Below the pieces are notes generated by a model, which saw nothing but the letters and a program-made list of their open reading frames with translations, was not told the origin of the DNA and made no database searches. Shown here piece by piece: positions 12,801 through 21,179 of a stretch of DNA of 64,000 nt (the stretch's first letter is position 1; every line of letters begins with the position of its first letter). A program made the translations under genes and the position numbers. This DNA comes from Sclerodactyla briareus (lineage: Eukaryota > Echinodermata > Holothuroidea > Dendrochirotida > Sclerodactylidae), in assembly GCA_026419785.1 (NCBI GenBank), contig JAODTK010004543.1, positions 1 to 64,000 of the forward strand. The letters are read 5' to 3'.

Positions 12801-15800
12801 CTGGGTGAAAGGCATCTGGGGTGTTTACAAAGTTGACGACAAAGGCCATATATGGGCCATCTTGTCGAGATTTCTTTCGGCAGCATATGCCAAAGGAAGC
12901 CAATTTGTGCCTTCTGTTGGGGACCAATAGAGTAAGAGTAGAGAAGGTAATAGAGAGAAAGTAGATGGTCATTAAGTAGAGGTTGTAAACTCCTTTTGAC
13001 TACTTGGATGAAATTCAGGAAGAGACTTAGTGGTCACTTTGGCGTGTGTATGTCAACACTTTCTTGTTAACAGGATTTCTCACAAACTGTGAGGCCAATT
13101 ATGACGAAATTTTTGTGTTGTAGCACCGGGGTTGGGTGCACACGATCTGATTAGATTTTGGGCAGTTAAGTCATTAATTAAGTTGGGTAATTAGCCTATT
13201 TTATGTGATTTATTGTTTAAGCTCATTAGCAAGATTACGCAAGACCGTATGTGCTACATTGATGTAGTTTGGCATGAATTGGATTGAATTCCACCATATA
13301 ATAGCCTCTGGGTATTTATGGAGAGGAGAGTGGGTTGGGCATGATGAAATAAAAAGCAATTGAGGGACTTGTATTAAGAGTAAAACTCATTGGTCAGATA
13401 TTTTAGGAATTCTTAGGAACTTTCATGTGTTATATGTGAAAAATATGTGATTTCTTTCGACATGTCGATGGTCTGCATGAACTAGTTGGTTGTTTGTGTA
13501 GTGATAATACAAACCACCAACGATCGCGCAACCAGGCGAGACACTTTTTGGCGATTGCCTTGTCTTTTGTACTAGTTAGTCCTTTGCTTTGTCCTCTGTG
13601 ATCAACTAATGTTTGGAGGCAGCCGGCCATTACTATTGCCTATGTATGAGTACTACTGAATGCAAGCAACAAACCATTCATTGATTCCCCGATGTAAAGC
13701 TTTCATAACAACCATAGTTTGGTGTCTTGTTTCCACATATTAACCAACCCTATATAACAGGCCAAGTATTGGCGTTTTGTTCAAGCTGTCGTACTATCCT
13801 ATTCGTCACAGGTGTTCAAGAACCTTCAGCTTTTTGTTGAGAACAAGCAGGGTGACGATGACCTCTTTGGATCGTCTGACACCTCCTCCTTCAAGCAATT
13901 ACTCCAGGACTCATGCCAGGACTGACTGCTAAAGTATTCAGGACCTTTAATGCTTCAATCACCTTACAGAACCAGCTAAAGGCACTTACAGTCCGTAAGT
14001 TAACTCAGTCTTGCCTCCCCCCCCCCCCCCCCCCTCCCCTCCCAGTGGAATAGGAGTTCTATATTAACACTGATGATTAGGGAGGCATATGGTGAAACGC
14101 ATGCCTAGCTGCAGGTGATCATGTCCTAATACTTGACTATGCAAGTCAATAGTGTCAGACAGTGTATGTAACGCCCGGCTTGTGATCACAAAAACTGAAC
14201 CCCCTTCTGAAAATGAAGTTCAGAGTGATCGGTCCGATCAAGCTGAAATTTAGCGTGCAGCTTTTTATGGGGAGCATGAAAACCCCATTGTTTTTTGTGT
14301 GGTTAGAGGGTCCTCTCTAGGAGAAAATTTGGAAATTGAGAATTTGCCACTTTCGCTGTCACAATATCTCAACCCCACCTAGATTAGATCAAGCTCATCC
14401 GTTTTCATCCCCATAATAGTACACAAACTTTTGGTTTTGGGGTCCGGGCATCTCTGAAGTCACTGGAAACCTTGTGACCACAATTAGCCCTAAATGCTTG
14501 ATCCGATCATGCTCAGATTAGGTATGCAAGCTTTTTAATGGATCAAGCTCATACATGTGCCCAATCTTGACTACATGGTCTCTATTGTCAGGGGCAGATG
14601 TCATTTGAAGTCATTAAAAACTCAGTCAAGGTATCACTGAGCCTTCTCGCTCACTGGTTTATGCTGCTGTTGATGCCTAACCTGCAGAGGTTCAACTACA
14701 GCTCCACAATTTACCAGTCTAGGATATTCTTTAAATAAGGTTGAGAGACCACCATTTCCGTCCCCATCTGACTGGTGGTGCACCACTATTGAACCAAGTG
14801 GGTTTGGATCCAGGTACCCCCATTTGTTTCGTCACTCTACTGCAACAATGATATTATTTCTTAACTTGAGGTTCTCTATAGCACATCTGTTAGTGCATCA
14901 TTAACCTGCTCGACCAGTATACCAAGTCTTCGCAACTACATCTGGGTATGACCTACTGCTACTGAAGTAGTGATCTTGAAATTTGAAAAAAAAGGCCACA
15001 CAGATCACCAGAGAAGGCTTCACTCGGCTTGGAAAGGACATTGCACCTTTTATCAACGTGTTCGCACATTTATTGACATGATATGGGTATGCCTTTTTGG
15101 AAAGGGTGTGGGGGGGGGGGGGGTGCTGGGGCTGAATCTCCAAACTTTCCTTCCCCCCTTGGAACCACACTTGCAGATATGCACTATTTCAAATAACTCC
15201 CATTTCGGTCTGCAATATTTCAAATCACTCCATTCTAATTCAATTCACATTACACGTTAGTACAGTGCATACAGCCATGCAGTACAGTAACTTTCCTACA
15301 GTACATTTCACTAAATTATGTGAGATAATATATATATATTAGACGATTTGTGAGAGCTATTTCTAAAGGCATTTATACTTGCAAAACCGTTGATCGGTTT
15401 CAGTAAGTTAGCATACTCAAGCCCTGTAATTTCTCTTAACCCCTCAGCTGAAGATGGTATACCTTCCAAGATCCTGTCCTACAACCGTGCTAACAGGGCG
15501 GTGGCCGTACTCTGTAACCATCAACGTGCCGCACCAAAGACCTTTGACAAGCAGATGGCCAACCTGAAGGAGAAGGTCAAGGCCAAGATGACTGCAATCA
15601 AGAGGCCAAGAAAGATCTGAAGTCTGTCAAACAGGAGTACAAGAAGAGTGGCAATGATAAAATGAAAACGTGAGTTTGCAGTCAATGTTGAGGTAGTTTG
15701 GTTAGTGGATAGCTATTTATGTATACACAACTGGGAAAGACTGTGCAAAGAAACCCTTGAATCCATCATGTCCCGCATGAATGAAGCTCAAAAAGGACTA

Positions 15801-18735
15801 TTTTTGTGTGTGTTTATGATGGCAAGCTACAATCTCTGCCAAAAGTAGTTGGAAACAAAAACTGCACGTACTGCAAAAACCCCCAGCACCCCCGAGTCAA
15901 TGTTGAATGTTATTAGCTTTCATTCATCCATATGAACATTTCCCCAACATTGAAACGGGGGGTGGGGGGGTCTGGGTTGCATTGATTGATCGTCCCAGCT
16001 CCAAATACATCATTTCAGGAGGATTTGTGCCAACAATATGGCGGAGGATTGTAGCTTAGCAGGATCTACCTGTGAGATTCATCGGGCCCATCATTAGTAA
16101 ACCGTAGAAGCTATGATGATGTGGTCTGGCATATAAAACTGAGGTAATTGAACAGATGTTTCTGGGGTGAATAGACATGTGAGGCGTCAGCGGGTAGACT
16201 GTCGACGTGTATATTTCTGCAGGAATGACCTTTGTGGACCTCGTTTAGATAAAGCACATCAAATCATGTCCATTTGACCTCGAGTGACTGTTAAGTATTA
16301 CCTCTGTTCAGGACCAACTGTAGTCCACTGTCTCCAAGTTTCATATAAGTTAAACGTTGAACAATTTCAGTCCATATTCTATTCCATATTTAAATCTGAC
16401 ATAGAAAAGCTCCCCTCAAAAAAACCACAAATTCGACCTCTGGTGACCTAAAGTCACTGTCATGTTTTCGAGACCACTTTTTAACAACAGCCACCAAGTT
16501 TTTTGTAAATCGAACTAACTCTACTTTCGCAGAAAACCCTTTTGACCTTGAATCACTATAATGTTTTGTCCAAAGCCCAGCAAGTTTTGGTTAATCAGGA
16601 CTGCCCACTTACAGACGATTGGTGGAAAAACGTGGGATTGCCGATGATGCCTGAAGTTCTGGCAGGGGGCGGATAGGCCCCCGCTACACCCCCAAAACCA
16701 TAACATGCTAAAATAGGTCTCATTTGCATATTAAATGCAAATTTTGTCCAATTTTGACAAAATTAGTGCATATTGTCCACTTCCAGAGGAAGTCATCCAA
16801 TGGGACCAATAATTATGTGAGAATTTTGAAAGTATGTGGTGTGTGGAGTTGAGTTTGTTGGATTTTCATTTAACTTGGTGAATGTGTAGTAGGGGGATGA
16901 ATGTTAATCGCATTTGCATAGTTATGCAATATTTCAAAGATTCATTAGACTTGAAAAAAACTCACTGAATGTGGAACCTGTATAACCTGTATTTCCCATG
17001 CATCTTGTTTCTGAGACAGCCATTCAATGATCCATCCGCATGATGAATTTCTAATGTGGATTCTTTGTATGTTCTTGAGTGAATAGTTCAAAATTTCAGG
17101 TAGGTAAAGGGCAAATGAATATTCCATGAAATTCACGGAATTCTCCAAGTGGATCTTTGCATGTTTCCTGCCCGATTGTGGGTCTATATGATATCTTGGA
17201 ACCCAAAGGTTGCTGGTTTCGGGATCCTAGATGTGTGTTGGTTTCTTCTCTAGGCCGGAAGATCAATCTGCCGCCAGGTAGGCCGAGTAATCAGGAAAGC
17301 TTGATTGGGCGTGAATTAAACATTGGATCAGTAAATTCTGGCTGCTCCCAGCCCACTCAGCTGGTGTTTCCACTGGGGAAGAGAGCTGCTGTCCAGATGG
17401 TACTGCCCCCATTGTTCGTACATAGTTGGCCAGGGTTGAGCTGTCAGGATCATAAGCTCCTTGGCTAGGCACTGTCGCAGTATGCACCTCTAACTTTCCT
17501 CTGTCCTGGAGTGAATGTAAATTTCTGACTGACTAAACAGGAGATATTTTGGTGTGAATATTACATGCCAGGCACTGCTCATTAACAACCTCGAAATTAC
17601 TTATTGTGTTCTGTTTGTTTTGATAGGTTGGTGGAGAGGAAGAAGAAAGCCGTGGAGCGGCTGGAGGAGCAGCTGAGCAAACTAGAGATGCAGGCCACAG
17701 ATAAGGAGGAGAACAAAGAAATAGCTTTGGGAACCTCCAAATTGAACTACCTTGACCCAAGGATTAGTGTAGCATGGTAAGTACTGAACTACTTTGATCC
17801 CTATGATCAGTGTGGTGTGCCTCGTAAGTACTGAACTCCCTAGACCCAAGCTTAATCAGCAGGTTAGGAATTGTCATTAGATCACTCCCAGAGAGGTAAA
17901 CTGCCTCCTGCTAACACAGCCCGACTCGGTGTCTGTTTAAATTTTGCAAGAGCATATTGTGTACTGGCTTGTCGGTAGCAGCAATGCAATGCCAAGACCG
18001 AAGTGACCCGGGGATACGCTGCCTATTTTTATTCTCACGAACGATAGCAATTTGCATGTCTCTGAATAACTCTAACTTCACAAAAGGGCAAATGCATGAT
18101 GTCTGCTCGCTGTCTATATCGGATACTGCTGACCTTGGGGTGAAGATTCTGAATTCTTTCAAGTTCCTCATCACACTTAACAGTTTTACTGTTGTTAACC
18201 CTATTGTTATTCGCTTGGAGGAGACAATGTGACCATGCAAGTTATAACAGCATGTGTTGCTGCGAGCTATTATGGGATGTGATCGTGAACACATCAAGCA
18301 TGCATCTATAAGTTTACAGCAGATATATGTTGGTCGAGTCTTTAGCCAGAAGAAGGTAGGCCATCACCTGGACCAATCTTTTTCATGATTTCATTTGACT
18401 GATTCTCATCCAAATTTCCTGACCGAGGTACACCTTGGTCACTGTTACCTGCAGTAGAAACCCAAATCTCAGCCAGAACTGTGCTGTAGAAATCAAGATC
18501 ACTGAGCGCAAGCTTGTTTTCACGACATGTATGGTATGTATGTGGATGTTTGTTTTTCTTTGGTATCTGCCAATAACCTGAACCAATTATTTTGCATTTG
18601 CAAGTAATAAACCCACTCCTTTTTATTTGCAGGTGCAAGAAGTGGGAAGTGCCAATGGAGAAGGTCTACAACCGTACTCATAGGGACAAGTTCCGATGGG
18701 CTATCGACATGGCTGATGAAAACTATGTTTTCTGA
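801..18735 (+). CDS. TOP1: DNA topoisomerase I (type IB), 14 exons placed, 5' partial
   Basis: Nuclear type IB topoisomerase: it nicks one DNA strand through a 3'-phosphotyrosine link, lets the helix rotate, and reseals. Translated exons follow human TOP1 in order: acidic/lysine-rich N-terminus, core start ([12 protein letters not shown]), core ([40 protein letters not shown]), [31 protein letters not shown], lysine-rich linker, and C-terminal [15 protein letters not shown] ending in DMADENYVF plus stop. The human R590 equivalent is the AGG at 13940-13942, H632 is CAT at 15519-15521, and the nucleophile Y723 is TAC at 17748-17750. The K532 equivalent (AAG 12480-12482) is readable one frame off. 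The R488 codon is scrambled. Nine or ten exons contain 1-2 base indels while GT/AG sites stay intact, so sequencing error is likelier than decay. Introns exclude a processed pseudogene. The start codon is upstream of the window. Confidence 0.95.
858..1200 (+). other. TOP1 intron
   Basis: 343-bp intron from GTGAGT to TTCTTTGCAG. No repeat or other feature seen. Confidence 0.6.
1201..1260 (+). CDS. TOP1: TOP1 exon, acidic N-terminal region
   Basis: Bounded by TTCTTTGCAG and GTAAACT, 60 bp, phase 0, encoding a peptide with [11 protein letters not shown]. Like the preceding exon it is charged and low-complexity, as expected for the N-terminal domain. No indel is evident. Assignment rests on splice sites and phase. 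Confidence 0.7.
1610..1860 (+). repeat. Dispersed repeat family C, copy 1
   Basis: Shares a long diverged stretch with 13010-13270: AGGAAGAGACTTA, a GTGTGTATG-rich run, a GGTTGG...ATCTGATTAGATTT block, and AAGCTtgtAATCAAGATTA-type ends. The reverse complement of 63840-64000 carries the same blocks. No coding capacity and no terminal structure recognised. It is probably the 3' part of a non-autonomous element. Confidence 0.6.
2313..2400 (+). repeat. Dispersed repeat family G, copy 1
   Basis: Contains ACCCAGGCGAGACACTGGGA followed by ATTGCCTTGT, matching 13505-13575 on the same strand and 60065-60160 inverted. Non-coding and of unknown class. These three copies are the only ones I found. Confidence 0.5.
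2558..2674 (+). CDS. TOP1: TOP1 exon, acidic N-terminal region (frameshifted)
   Basis: Starts after CCTTCAG with [12 protein letters not shown]. One extra base near 2594 moves the reading into a second frame that continues the acidic run ([20 protein letters not shown]) to about 2665. Donor GTAAGG at 2675. An alternative short exon ending at 2592 before GTGAGT is possible. The longer form is preferred because the acidic coding character continues. Confidence 0.55.
2675..3014 (+). other. TOP1 intron
   Basis: 340-bp intron ending in a strong pyrimidine tract TTTCTTTCTTTCTCAG. No other feature seen. Confidence 0.55.
3015..3270 (+). CDS. TOP1: TOP1 exon, basic region and start of core domain
   Basis: First half encodes a lysine-rich stretch ([12 protein letters not shown], then KKKRKRPK) that fits a nuclear localisation signal. 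Second half enters the conserved core: [18 protein letters not shown] then KVKF, against human [17 protein letters not shown]. Base-level damage lies between about 3150 and 3195 (core-start WW/EEE region), and one extra A sits at about 3261 before the final YDG. Donor GTGAGT at 3271. Confidence 0.85.
3271..4346 (+). other. TOP1 intron
   Basis: About 1.1 kb with no recognised repeat. A run of C at 4190-4197 is the only compositional oddity. Confidence 0.6.
4347..4467 (+). CDS. TOP1: TOP1 exon, core domain (AEEV...FFRDWRK)
   Basis: After CCACAG. Reads TDEDAE, then [13 protein letters not shown], then HKNFFRD in successive frames, matching human [33 protein letters not shown]. At least two indels break the frame. 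Donor GTCAGT at 4468 falls right after DWRK, so the next exon joins without a gap. Confidence 0.8.
4468..6027 (+). other. TOP1 intron
   Basis: 1.56 kb. A B-box-like GAGTTTGAATCC at about 4649 lacks a matching A box. Otherwise nothing recognised. Ends in TTTCTCTTTCCTTAG. Confidence 0.55.
6028..6148 (+). CDS. TOP1: TOP1 exon, core domain ([10 protein letters not shown]...KEENK)
   Basis: Encodes [15 protein letters not shown], then CFTRIHKY, then [15 protein letters not shown] one frame over, against human EMTNEEKNIITNLSKCDFTQMSQYFKAQTEARK. A missing T near 6091 explains the main frame change. Donor GTTAGC. Confidence 0.85.
6149..8258 (+). other. TOP1 intron with Helitron copy
   Basis: 2.1 kb holding one near-complete short Helitron (7049-7674) and two fragments of repeat family D (GGATCAAGCTCATACT at about 6761 and a related one at about 7949). 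The remainder is unremarkable. Confidence 0.6.
7049..7674 (+). mobile_element. Non-autonomous Helitron, copy H1
   Basis: Starts with TC followed by TTGTATATCCCTGCGACACT and a 5' stem-loop (CGACACTGG / AGTGTCAGGG). Ends with a perfect 10-bp hairpin GTGGGCGGGT/ACCCGCCCAC at 7643-7663, then ACATGT and TTAG (CTAG in other copies) before T. Internal modules contain GAACGAAACTTGG and AATTTATGCGAT. No Rep/helicase coding. The class is assigned from terminal structure and not from a transposase. Confidence 0.75.
8259..8439 (+). CDS. TOP1: TOP1 exon, core domain (YGFC...FKIEPP)
   Basis: Starts [18 protein letters not shown], then [14 protein letters not shown], then CSVAWRPP in place of LFRGRGDHP, and IQP plus SQVIINL in shifted frames. 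Human: [32 protein letters not shown]...PEDIIIN. At least three indels. A consensus donor GTAAGT begins at 8440. A hAT-like element begins 20 bases after the donor start. Confidence 0.9.
8461..9433. mobile_element. hAT-like MITE (non-autonomous DNA transposon)
   Basis: Left end TAGGGCCCGGGAGAAT at 8461. The right end is its inverted copy ATTCTCCCGGGCCTA, ending at 9433 with one G fewer. Flanks repeat CCCATGAC (8453-8460) and CCCATGAA (9434-9441), an 8-bp target duplication with 7 matches. An 8-bp duplication and a TAGGG-type terminus are known for the hAT superfamily. No transposase domain is recognised inside 973 bp. Short open frames at both ends of the element are probably chance. Confidence 0.65.
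9637..10383 (-). mobile_element. Non-autonomous Helitron, copy H2
   Basis: On the minus strand it begins TCATAATCCCGCC, passes a stem-loop CCGGGACACT/AGTGTCCGG, and ends in a degraded hairpin followed by ACATGGTCCTAG and host T. Three to four internal modules with AAGTTTCGTTCAAAT and AATCGCATAA lie between. The base before TC is C instead of the expected A. Confidence 0.75.
10994..11135 (+). CDS. TOP1: TOP1 exon, core domain ([13 protein letters not shown])
   Basis: Encodes DSVIDKL, then [19 protein letters not shown] and TENIQG, then KYIMLNP and PSSRL in two frames. Human: [39 protein letters not shown]. Very strong match. The break near 11093 loses one base. Donor is probably GTCGTA at 11136. 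It is a weak site, chosen because the next exon opens with GEK. Confidence 0.9.
11136..11852 (+). other. TOP1 intron
   Basis: 717 bp, no repeat recognised. Ends TTCACTCCTTAG. Confidence 0.6.
11853..12007 (+). CDS. TOP1: TOP1 exon, core domain ([12 protein letters not shown]...IDK)
   Basis: Reads GEK, then [21 protein letters not shown], then KMDWKK and KEMRMTTNE, ending in IDK, against human [48 protein letters not shown]. Several frame changes. Donor GTAAGC at 12008. Confidence 0.85.
12008..12335 (+). other. TOP1 intron
   Basis: 328 bp. Nothing recognised apart from splice signals. Acceptor TTTTCATTCAATCAG. Confidence 0.55.
12336..12525 (+). CDS. TOP1: TOP1 exon, core domain ([14 protein letters not shown]...VEFDF)
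   Basis: Encodes [14 protein letters not shown], then [18 protein letters not shown] and EFVVEFDFL, then KDSNQYLKK and AVEKR across three frames. Human equivalents surround R488 and K532. The catalytic lysine lies at 12480-12482 (AAG before GAC TCC) in the shifted frame after one missing base. The R488 codon falls in a scrambled AATAA stretch at 12347-12351. Donor GTAAGT at 12526. Confidence 0.9.
13010..13270 (+). repeat. Dispersed repeat family C, copy 2
   Basis: Best-preserved copy. Blocks GGAAGAGACTTAGTGGTCAC, GGTTGGGTGCACACGATCTG and AAGCTCATTAGCAAGATTAC match 1610-1860 directly and 63840-64000 in reverse complement. Confidence 0.65.
13480..13580 (+). repeat. Dispersed repeat family G, copy 2
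   Basis: CATGAACTAGTTGGTTGTTT, then CGCAACCAGGCGAGACACTT and GATTGCCTTGT are the reverse complement of 60065-60160 and resemble 2313-2400. Confidence 0.6.
13812..13994 (+). CDS. TOP1: TOP1 exon, catalytic core ([13 protein letters not shown])
   Basis: Encodes [19 protein letters not shown], then LQD, then [20 protein letters not shown] after frame changes. The Arg of KVFRTF (AGG 13940-13942) is the equivalent of human R590, which contacts the scissile phosphate. At least two indels between 13870 and 13922. Donor GTAAGT at 13995. Confidence 0.9.
13995..15447 (+). other. TOP1 intron with family D repeats and G/C runs
   Basis: An 18-base C run lies at about 14017-14034. Family D modules (GATCAAGCTCATCCG, GGATCAAGCTCATACATG) occur at about 14150-14600, and a G run at about 15110-15123. 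The C and G runs may be length-inaccurate. Confidence 0.6.
15448..15669 (+). CDS. TOP1: TOP1 exon, catalytic His and linker domain
   Basis: Encodes [20 protein letters not shown], then [20 protein letters not shown], then [12 protein letters not shown] and, after one missing G at about 15604, [18 protein letters not shown]. Human: [38 protein letters not shown]. The His of CNHQR (15519-15521) is the H632 equivalent. The lysine-rich tail is the coiled-coil linker. Donor GTGAGT at 15670. Confidence 0.95.
15880..16010. repeat. Dispersed repeat family F, copy 1
   Basis: GAACATTTCCCCAACATTGA followed by a G-rich run and a C/T-rich tail. Its neighbour blocks (CCCCCGAGTC, AATGTTGAATGTTATTAG) recur at 29930-30060. 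Non-coding, class unknown. Confidence 0.5.
16171..16710 (-). mobile_element. Diverged Helitron relative, copy H3
   Basis: The left edge has ATAGACATGTGAGGCG and a CGACGTGTATATT box like the 3' ends of other copies. The interior has TTTGACCTTGAATCACT-type modules and the right edge ACCCCCAAAACCATAACATG. The 5' stem-loop and TC end are missing, so this is 5'-truncated or a sister subfamily. Confidence 0.5.
17627..17776 (+). CDS. TOP1: TOP1 exon, active-site tyrosine
   Basis: Clean 150-bp exon, no indel. Encodes [20 protein letters not shown], then [20 protein letters not shown] and [10 protein letters not shown]. Nearly identical to human ESKKKAVQRLEEQLMKLE...[15 protein letters not shown]. 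The Tyr of KLNYLDP (17748-17750) forms the covalent 3'-phosphotyrosine. Splits the Trp codon at donor GTAAGT. Confidence 0.97.
17777..18632 (+). other. TOP1 intron
   Basis: 856 bp. An early stretch repeats the donor neighbourhood imperfectly (AAGTACTGAACT at 17780 and 17826). No other feature. Confidence 0.6.
18633..18735 (+). CDS. TOP1: TOP1 terminal exon
   Basis: After TTTTATTTGCAG. Encodes [20 protein letters not shown], then [13 protein letters not shown] and TGA at 18733-18735. Human end: [33 protein letters not shown]. No indel, native stop. Confidence 0.97.
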
Positions 18736-19173
18736 GCTCCATATGTTGTTTTTCAATCTGCTGCAGTTAACCCATGAGAGGCCAGTTGGTGTTTCCATTG
18801 CTCAGTGGATGGTACCATAGGGTCTGAGTACCAGCTTTCTACCACCCCCTCCTCATGGTGGTATTCCATAAGATTGTTTCTGTGGCATTACCTACACCTC
18901 CTCTCAGATGGGACATTGTTAGGCAAACCCAAAAGGCATGAGACTTGGGTGTCTCGTGCTAGGACCAGGACGGTGTCTCGTGCTAGGACCAGGACAATCT
19001 CTGCTACACGAATATCTTGACTGGTGGATTGGATCTAGTGTTGGACCTTGACTTGCTGACCTTTTAGAGTACCCTCATGAACTTGCCTAAGCATGTTCTA
19101 TAATGTTCATAGGGTGACATTTTCACCTCGTACGTAGTCCGATAATATTCATTGACACTGTTTTTAAAAAGAG
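18736..19173 (+). other. TOP1 3' untranslated region (probable)
   Basis: Follows the stop directly. No AATAAA here. Contains a tandem duplication of GTGTCTCGTGCTAGGACCAG (about 18949 and 18973). The true 3' end cannot be placed. A canonical AATAAA occurs at 20327-20332. Confidence 0.4.
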
Positions 19174-19547
19174 GAGACTCATGGATATAAGTGGGTTATG
19201 ACTCATGGATAGAAATGGGCTTTTATCCTTACGGGTACAATAAGCTGCGACTCGTGGATACACATGGCCTGCGACTCATTGGTACGAAAAGGCTGTGACT
19301 CACAGATATGAATGGGCTGCGACTCAAGGTACAAATTGGCTACGACTCACAGATACACATAGCCCTGCAACTCTTGGATACGAACGACCTGCAACTCCTG
19401 GGCTACATACGGCTATGACTCATGGATACAAATGGGCTATGACTCATGGATACAAATGGGCTATGACTCATGGATACAAATGGGCTCACAGGTAGGAATG
19501 GGCTCATAGGTAGGAATGGACTTTACTCATGGATTCATGCTATTTGC
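19174..19547 (+). repeat. 24-bp minisatellite
   Basis: About 14-15 units of a 24-bp motif, GACTCATGGATACAAATGGG plus CTAT. Early units are degenerate and the last three (about 19415-19486) are near-perfect. Being a multiple of three it reads as repeating YKWAMTHG, but there is no sign of translation. Probably in or just after the TOP1 3' UTR. Confidence 0.85.
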
Positions 19548-21179
19548 ATCGCCAACAGGTTTTGAAGGGCAGTTTTTCTGTTTTTGATTCTTTAGAATTT
19601 AAGGCACTATATTTTATGTTGGCAATTAAGTAGTATTATAAGGCATTAGGTATTTCATATTCATTCAATTACCATTTGTTGGCAGTTATTCTGGTCAAGA
19701 TATGCCTAACAATCATTTTGGTATTGGAAGGGACAATCGTTATAATTTGCACAAGGTTATTCAGGCACCCTCATTGCTGCTTTGTGTTGTGCAGTGTCCA
19801 CCTGCTGCCCTTCCTGTTTATTCAGACAGTGCTAAACCTGGAAGGTGTGTCCATAGTAGAAGCCATGTGCTTCATTGATGTACTGAGGTGGGAAAACAAA
19901 ACAGGGTCAGCAGCAGTTGTATTCGATAGAGGTATTGAGTAAATTTCTAGTACATAGGGGGCACAATTGTTCAGCGTTGTGCTGATGAAATTTTAAAATT
20001 ACAATTTGAATTCTATATATTGGGGGATTGGAGGTCCAGGAATTCTCCTGTTTTTAAAAACGAAGAGGAGAATAGAAGAATATCATTAGAACTTTGTAAA
20101 AAAGGAAATTAGATTTTTAAAAATGGTCATGACCATTGGATAGTATAGTAGGTTGTATAAAGTAACCGTCATGTATTTTACAATTCTGCTTTGAGTAATG
20201 TGCACTTGAGTTATGCCGCCTTTTTAACAATTTTCCACTGTTTTGCAAGGTTTTAATGTTTTCAAGAGGCAGTCACCATTCCTTGGACGAGAAGCCCAGG
20301 TCCAACAAACAAATCCGGAACCTCAAAATAAACCAATCCAAGAATTTATTCTACTGACCGTTTTGAGGATTCCAGACTTAAGCAGGCCATTAATTTAGAC
20401 AAAGTATTCTATGATCAACTTTGTCAAGCTCAGGCTCTGCTTGCAGCTTTTATGTGCTGAAAACCTTTGAAACAGTTATGTTGGATCTGACAAATTGACC
20501 AATCTAAGGCAATTCAAAACCAGAAATAGGCATATAATAACAGTTCTTCAATATAATATTAAATATTCCAAAATGCTTGTTTCTTCTGCAGAAAGAACAA
20601 TATCTGTTTGTGTACAAATGAAGTTCGGTGGTGTTATTTTTTAATGATTTGCAAAGAAAACATTAATTTCTGCTTTCATTACTGCAATTATTTTCTCTTT
20701 TGGTAGAGTAGATGATTAAAACTTCATTTGCTGTCATCACAAATTCCTCATGAGTTGCGTGCTGCTATAGTGACCTCTTTTTCTGAACACTTGACAGATC
20801 TTCCATATAAATTGCAGTTGGTAATTAAAAAAGATTGGTGATAAATAGGGTGTGTGTGGTCCGTGAGTTGATTTGTTCGATGTTAAGCTCATAGACCATG
20901 CAGGAGTTCTATAGCATATGGGTGTGCCCTGAACAATGCACTCTATCTATATCTTTCGTTTTCACAGTGCATGAGCCATGAGGTGCATGTTCCATCCAGT
21001 CTTTAGTCACAAAGACCTGAGCAATGTCACTCTTTGAGCAAGGCACACTCATCCTAATTGAGCAGAAATGGAATTAACTTCTGATTATTGAAAGGTGCCA
21101 TGACAATGTTAGTACAGGTTGTACTGCCCAATTGTAAGCTGCCATGGTTGCCATTGGCAGAAACCTATACTTGCATATC
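19548..21179. other. AT-rich stretch without recognised gene
   Basis: No conserved protein or repeat seen. Possible polyadenylation signal AATAAA at 20327-20332. Otherwise low-information AT-rich DNA. Confidence 0.4.

Larger units (their letters stand above)
12526..13811 (+). other. TOP1 intron with repeats C and G
   Basis: Holds repeat family C copy 2 (13010-13270) and family G copy 2 (about 13480-13580). A short (CTCTTTATGT)2 duplication sits at 12708-12727. Confidence 0.6.
15670..17626 (+). other. TOP1 intron with diverged Helitron and repeat F
   Basis: Contains repeat family F copy 1 (about 15880-16010) and the diverged Helitron relative H3 (16171-16710). Confidence 0.6.

Noticed and set aside
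801-18735. TOP1 as a processed (retrotransposed) pseudogene
   Set aside because: Exons are separated by introns with proper splice sites. A processed copy would be contiguous.
19415-19490. YKWAMTHG repeat as a coding repeat protein
   Set aside because: The open frame is only as long as the near-identical units. It follows the TOP1 stop and has no splice or start evidence.
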